Positions 62,001 to 64,000 of a stretch of DNA of 64,000 nt are shown here, in pieces; positions within the stretch are counted from its first letter, which is position 1; the number at the start of each line of letters is the position of its first letter. The notes under the pieces were generated by a model, which was not told where the DNA came from, did not search any database, and saw only the letters and a list, made by a program, of their open reading frames with translations. Location: positions 254,801 through 318,800 of the forward strand of contig MKTW01000011.1 of NCBI GenBank assembly GCA_001898405.1, given 5' to 3'. A program made the translations under genes and the position numbers. The stretch comes from Sphingobacteriales bacterium 44-61 (lineage in GTDB: Bacteria; Bacteroidota; Bacteroidia; Chitinophagales; Chitinophagaceae).

Positions 62001-63122
62001 CTTATAAGGCTTGATATTGGGATAAATATAAAAGTATCCGACACCGGTATCGGAATCGATCCGCAAATAATGGCCAAGGTCTTTGATCGTTTTTTTAAGG
62101 CGGATTCCGAAAAACGTGCCACAATTCCCGGAACCGGTATCGGCCTTTCTATCGCTAAAGAATTCATCAAATTACATGGGGGAGAAATATCTGTAGAAAG
62201 TGAGCCCAACAAAGGAAGTATTTTTAGTATTAACCTGCATTGCCCGGAGATTGAAAATGCAGTAGGGATATCAAACGGAAAAGTGGGAAGCAAAGAGTTA
62301 AAGGAAAATCTCTCTTTTACTTTACCCGTCGCAGCAAGCGACCAGTCGGCCATACTAATAATCGATGACAATATCGATTTCAGAAGTTATGTTTCCGAGG
62401 AATTACGGCGGGAATATATTGTTTTGGAAGCGTCTGATGGACAGGAAGGTTGGCAAAAGATACTGTCATCACATCCCAAGGTGATCATCAGTGACATAAA
62501 TATGCCCGGGATGGATGGAACCGCACTTAGCTTGAAACTTAAGAGCGATAAGAGAACATCTCACATCCCTATAATTCTGCTGACAGGGTTGAATAATAAT
62601 GCAGACCACCTGAGGGGATTAAAGACGGGAGCAAATGATTACCTGATCAAGCCTGTAGATCTGGATATATTAAGATTTAAAATCAGAAATCTGATCTCTC
62701 TTAACCAGACTTTTCAAGACACATATACCCGCCAGTTAAGAGTTGTACCAGGGATGACTATCGAATCTCCAGATGAAAATTTATTAACGAAAGTGATAAA
62801 TTACATCGAGCGCAATATTGACAGCCCTGATTTAACTGTGGAAGATTTGAGTAAACAGCTTTACATGAGCCGAGGTTCGTTATATAGTAAAATCTTGATA
62901 CTGACTGGGGAAACCCCGATCGAATTTATACGCACCATAAAATTGAAGAAGGCCAAATTGCTACTGGAGAAAAGCGAGCTTAAAATTGCCGAGATCGGCT
63001 ATGCAGTGGGTTATTCTTCACCCAATTATTTCGCCCGCGCCTTTAAGGCTAAATATAATATCAGTCCGTCCGAGTATTTGAATCAAACGAGAAGACCGTC
63101 ACCTGATAAAGATGTGGCATAA
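59028..63122 (+). CDS. Hybrid two-component system regulator (HTCS)
   Basis: A single-protein sensor and activator of about 1,364 residues; start at MNGMRYLLAIFFLPFGV (59028), a signal-anchor, rather than the in-frame TTG at 58992. Periplasmic part: about 14 two-component propeller repeats with the recurrent W-IGT pattern (GNLWIGTTQTLSFF, GNMWIGTLSGIVKL), then a Y_Y_Y domain (YSYKLDGFDKKWIEVGT). Membrane helix YAYIFYLSLIISGLLYLRY near residue 800. Cytoplasm: histidine-kinase H box FLTNLSHELRTPVSLI, ATPase N and G boxes (NLLSNAFKFTENGG, GTGIGLSIA), receiver ILIIDDNIDFRSYV with Asp in VIISDINMPGMDG, and an AraC domain at the end (IAEIGYAVGYSSPNYFARAF). Such proteins bind oligosaccharides and activate their own PUL. 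Confidence 0.95.
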   Translation: MNGMRYLLAIFFLPFGVHLTSAQTGRLNFINFSSQHGLSSNTVNAIIKDSYGYMWFGTDDGLNRFDGVNFKIFRYAAGDSTSIGSNTITAICEDKNGNLWIGTTQTLSFFDRKKGSFLNYYFKGKSSVRSLLIDHNGSLWVGTYTGLFLYDRQTAPLNARSIDPVRVENITTKTILSIFEDSRQRLWIGTDIGLFQYHWKNKKFNLSRYGTDSLNPQKNTIRSITEDNSGNMWIGTLSGIVKLTPESKLSQIYRSGEGKETLSSDRVYTIVPDKFKRVWIGTEEGLNLLDLPSNKIQRVLGQSDEDKVSLSPNRYIKSIFVDTSDILWFGTQLGGVNKLDPNLPFFNIKRNMEFDVVSNKYPAVSSFVEGREGEIYVGTDGGGLHVFNRTLETIARVKFRIITDDEIRSITSMEQAGNAIWIGTQHNGIYVFDRLSGKVAHYFQGPDANNLSSNDIMCIKRIKNGNIWIGTNGGGVNVFDTEKKRFLKFDKTSAEKEFRIPLNGYIRSIEEDEQGNIWIGSQGSGLVIYDPVRKRFSHLTTDSSGLASNYIQCIYKSRQGQVWVGTAGNGLNVFDTRTKRFRLYSEADGLSNNVIYKILEDSRGRLWLSSNRGISCFDLASSRFSNYFYQNGVQRGGFVLGAGLCCRNGEMFFGGMEGFNFFYPKFLAINRVIPPLQFTDLRVSNQKIQPGHSGIIDEDITTAQQVKLEYKQNFSIEYSALNFTSPQDNRYSYKLDGFDKKWIEVGTSSTAVYTNLDPGEYKFRVKAHSVDGLWLTQERSIRIVVRTPFWRTMYAYIFYLSLIISGLLYLRYRGIRRIKKDFVTEQEKERIKQVLIRERKEVEQLREFDQMKIKFLTNLSHELRTPVSLIIDPIQRIISTESDVRKADQLNLVYRNAKRLLNLVNQLLDFHSPEENEIKLNLNVADLVPLIKEVADSFKLEADRKQIQFFFKSNIIQFYTAFDIDKIERTLFNLLSNAFKFTENGGTITIELIRLDIGINIKVSDTGIGIDPQIMAKVFDRFFKADSEKRATIPGTGIGLSIAKEFIKLHGGEISVESEPNKGSIFSINLHCPEIENAVGISNGKVGSKELKENLSFTLPVAASDQSAILIIDDNIDFRSYVSEELRREYIVLEASDGQEGWQKILSSHPKVIISDINMPGMDGTALSLKLKSDKRTSHIPIILLTGLNNNADHLRGLKTGANDYLIKPVDLDILRFKIRNLISLNQTFQDTYTRQLRVVPGMTIESPDENLLTKVINYIERNIDSPDLTVEDLSKQLYMSRGSLYSKILILTGETPIEFIRTIKLKKAKLLLEKSELKIAEIGYAVGYSSPNYFARAFKAKYNISPSEYLNQTRRPSPDKDVA

Positions 63123-63234
63123 CTGGTTTTTATCTGAAATTATTACTTCATTATCAGCGTTCTAAAAGCATTTCTCTTTTGATTGAACAAATAGTATATT
63201 AAATTGAACATTTGTGCAATAGAGAAACAGGTCA

Positions 63235-63419
63235 TTAATGCAACTTCACTCTTAAGTACAGGACCATCTTAGTTCTCTCATCGAAACTTACCGTATGATC
63301 ATTAGAAAAATCGTCCATTTTCTTATCCGGACTTACCGCAAACCTGCGTCCGTCTTTCGGCGTTTTGACCAATCTGCTGTATCTGAGGATATTATTCGGT
63401 GTATTGCCTGCCAATGGCT
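63235..63419 (-). pseudogene. C-terminal remnant of an unidentified protein
   Basis: On the minus strand, open codons from about 63419 to TAA at 63235 read PLAGNTPNNILRYSRLVKT, PKDGRRFAVSPDKKMDDFSN and DHTVSFDERTKMVLYLRVKL. There is an upstream stop and no start. The protein-like sequence ends exactly at the stop, so it is probably the tail of a deleted gene. I recognise no family. The rest of 63123-63504 shows no gene. Confidence 0.45.
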
Positions 63420-63504
63420 AAGCGTGCTTTTAAGTTAGCGGGTAGCGATATTTCTTCATAGAAGCCCTTAAACAATCAATTATAAAACCACTTAAAACGA
63501 CAAA

Positions 63505-64000
63505 ATGAAAGCAAAATTTACGATTCTTGCCCTTCTGCTGAACATTCTCTGTCTGAGGGCCATTGCTCAGATCCCTCTTGTTTATACCACAGAAAATACA
63601 GCAGGTAGTTGTGCGGCTCCGCCCTTGCCGACGCTCGCACAACTCCCGATTATTGCACCGCTGCCGGACCCATTTGTTTGGTCTGACGGAAGCAAACGAT
63701 CGACAAGCTTTACAGATTGGGCCTGTCGGCGCAATGAAATTAGGAGAGAAATTGAAAACTATGAGATTGGAACCAAACCTGGCCGTCCAGACACTATTTC
63801 CGCCAGCTTCGCCGGGACAACATTGACTATACAAATTACTAAAAATGGTCAGAGTATGACCTTGACGGCTCAGGTAATTATCCCTTCCGGAGTCGGTCCA
63901 TTTCCTGCGGTAATAGGAATGAACAGCGCTTCAGGAAGCATACCGGCGACTATTTTTTCAAGCAGAAATATTGCCAGAATTACCTTTAGTCATGACCAGG
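63505..64000 (+). CDS. Glucuronoyl esterase, CE15 (second copy, cut by window end)
   Basis: Partial gene running off the right edge: 165 codons seen. Signal peptide MKAKFTILALLLNILCLRAI ending AIAQ, then FVWSDGSKRSTSFTDWACRR and NEIRREIENYEIGTKPGRPD, the N-terminal signature of fungal-type CE15 esterases (Cip2-like), with FAGTTLTIQI and GPFPAVIGMNSASGSIPA. The catalytic Ser-Glu-His region lies beyond the window. It hydrolyses lignin-glucuronoxylan esters like the CE15 at 31500, from which it differs in N-terminal layout. Confidence 0.85.
   Translation, partial: MKAKFTILALLLNILCLRAIAQIPLVYTTENTAGSCAAPPLPTLAQLPIIAPLPDPFVWSDGSKRSTSFTDWACRRNEIRREIENYEIGTKPGRPDTISASFAGTTLTIQITKNGQSMTLTAQVIIPSGVGPFPAVIGMNSASGSIPATIFSSRNIARITFSHDQ

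Noticed and set aside
1-64000. CRISPR array or restriction-modification system
   Set aside because: No regularly spaced short repeats and no methylase, endonuclease subunit or Cas motif were seen apart from the TnsA-like nuclease.

Overview
The window reads as a chromosomal segment of a Bacteroidota bacterium, most likely from the Chitinophagaceae or a near relative. The reasons are a SusC/SusD pair, a hybrid two-component regulator, Bacteroidota-type promoter boxes (TTG, 19 bases, TAnnTTNG), almost no Shine-Dalgarno sequences, and a MobC/MobB/VirD4 mobilisation set of the Bacteroidota type. The species assignment is inference, because no rRNA or core marker gene is present.

Layout. (1) 0-1.1 kb: scar-like DNA with a coding remnant, a tRNA-like 3' end and its terminator. 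(2) 1.1-10.4 kb: a minus-strand redox cassette (monooxygenase-fold protein, quinone reductase, two zinc alcohol dehydrogenases of which one carries a Tat signal, an F420/NADP-type reductase, an NTF2-fold protein with a detached Tat leader, two AraC regulators and a transglutaminase-like protein). It is bracketed by two copies of a Crp-like regulator gene, the left copy being truncated. (3) 10.4-18.1 kb: mostly unrecognised genes. These are a Gly-rich lipoprotein with a possible cysteine-hydrolase domain plus a membrane protein, a five-gene run of secreted and membrane proteins, a stand-alone LytTR regulator with an unknown partner, and small orphans. (4) 18.1-26.8 kb: remains of a mobilisable element (broken XRE gene, zinc-finger protein, SSB, TnsA-like nuclease, second SSB, J-domain protein, DUF6908-like protein, broken ParB, candidate oriT, MobC, MobB relaxase, VirD4-type coupling protein). 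No mating-pore genes and no integrase are in the window. (5) 26.8-28.1 kb: sparse DNA with one small secreted protein. (6) 28.1-64 kb: a large glucuronoxylan utilisation locus.

How the xylan locus fits together. Outer-membrane SusC/SusD take up oligosaccharides. The GH10 lipoprotein cuts the xylan backbone, and two CE15 glucuronoyl esterases (one cut by the window end) remove lignin-type esters. A CE20-like esterase removes acetyl groups. GH115 and GH67 release (4-O-methyl)glucuronic acid from polymer and oligomer respectively, and GH43, GH2 and GH35-like enzymes trim side chains and short products. A GPH-family symporter imports sugars, XylA isomerises xylose, and an SDR plus mannonate dehydratase (UxuA) fit glucuronate catabolism. 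Control appears double: tandem LacI-family repressors with matching operator-like sites (CAATCGRTTG) upstream of xylA, at the lacI/susC divergent promoter and just before the second lacI gene, and a 1.36 kDa-class (about 1,365 residue) hybrid two-component system at the right end.

Decay is visible in several places: the truncated crp copy, a 5'-truncated NTF2-like gene, XRE and ParB pseudogenes, a GH43 fragment, two frameshifted DUF1080 genes beside a dead IS200/IS605 copy, and an unidentified C-terminal remnant near the right end.
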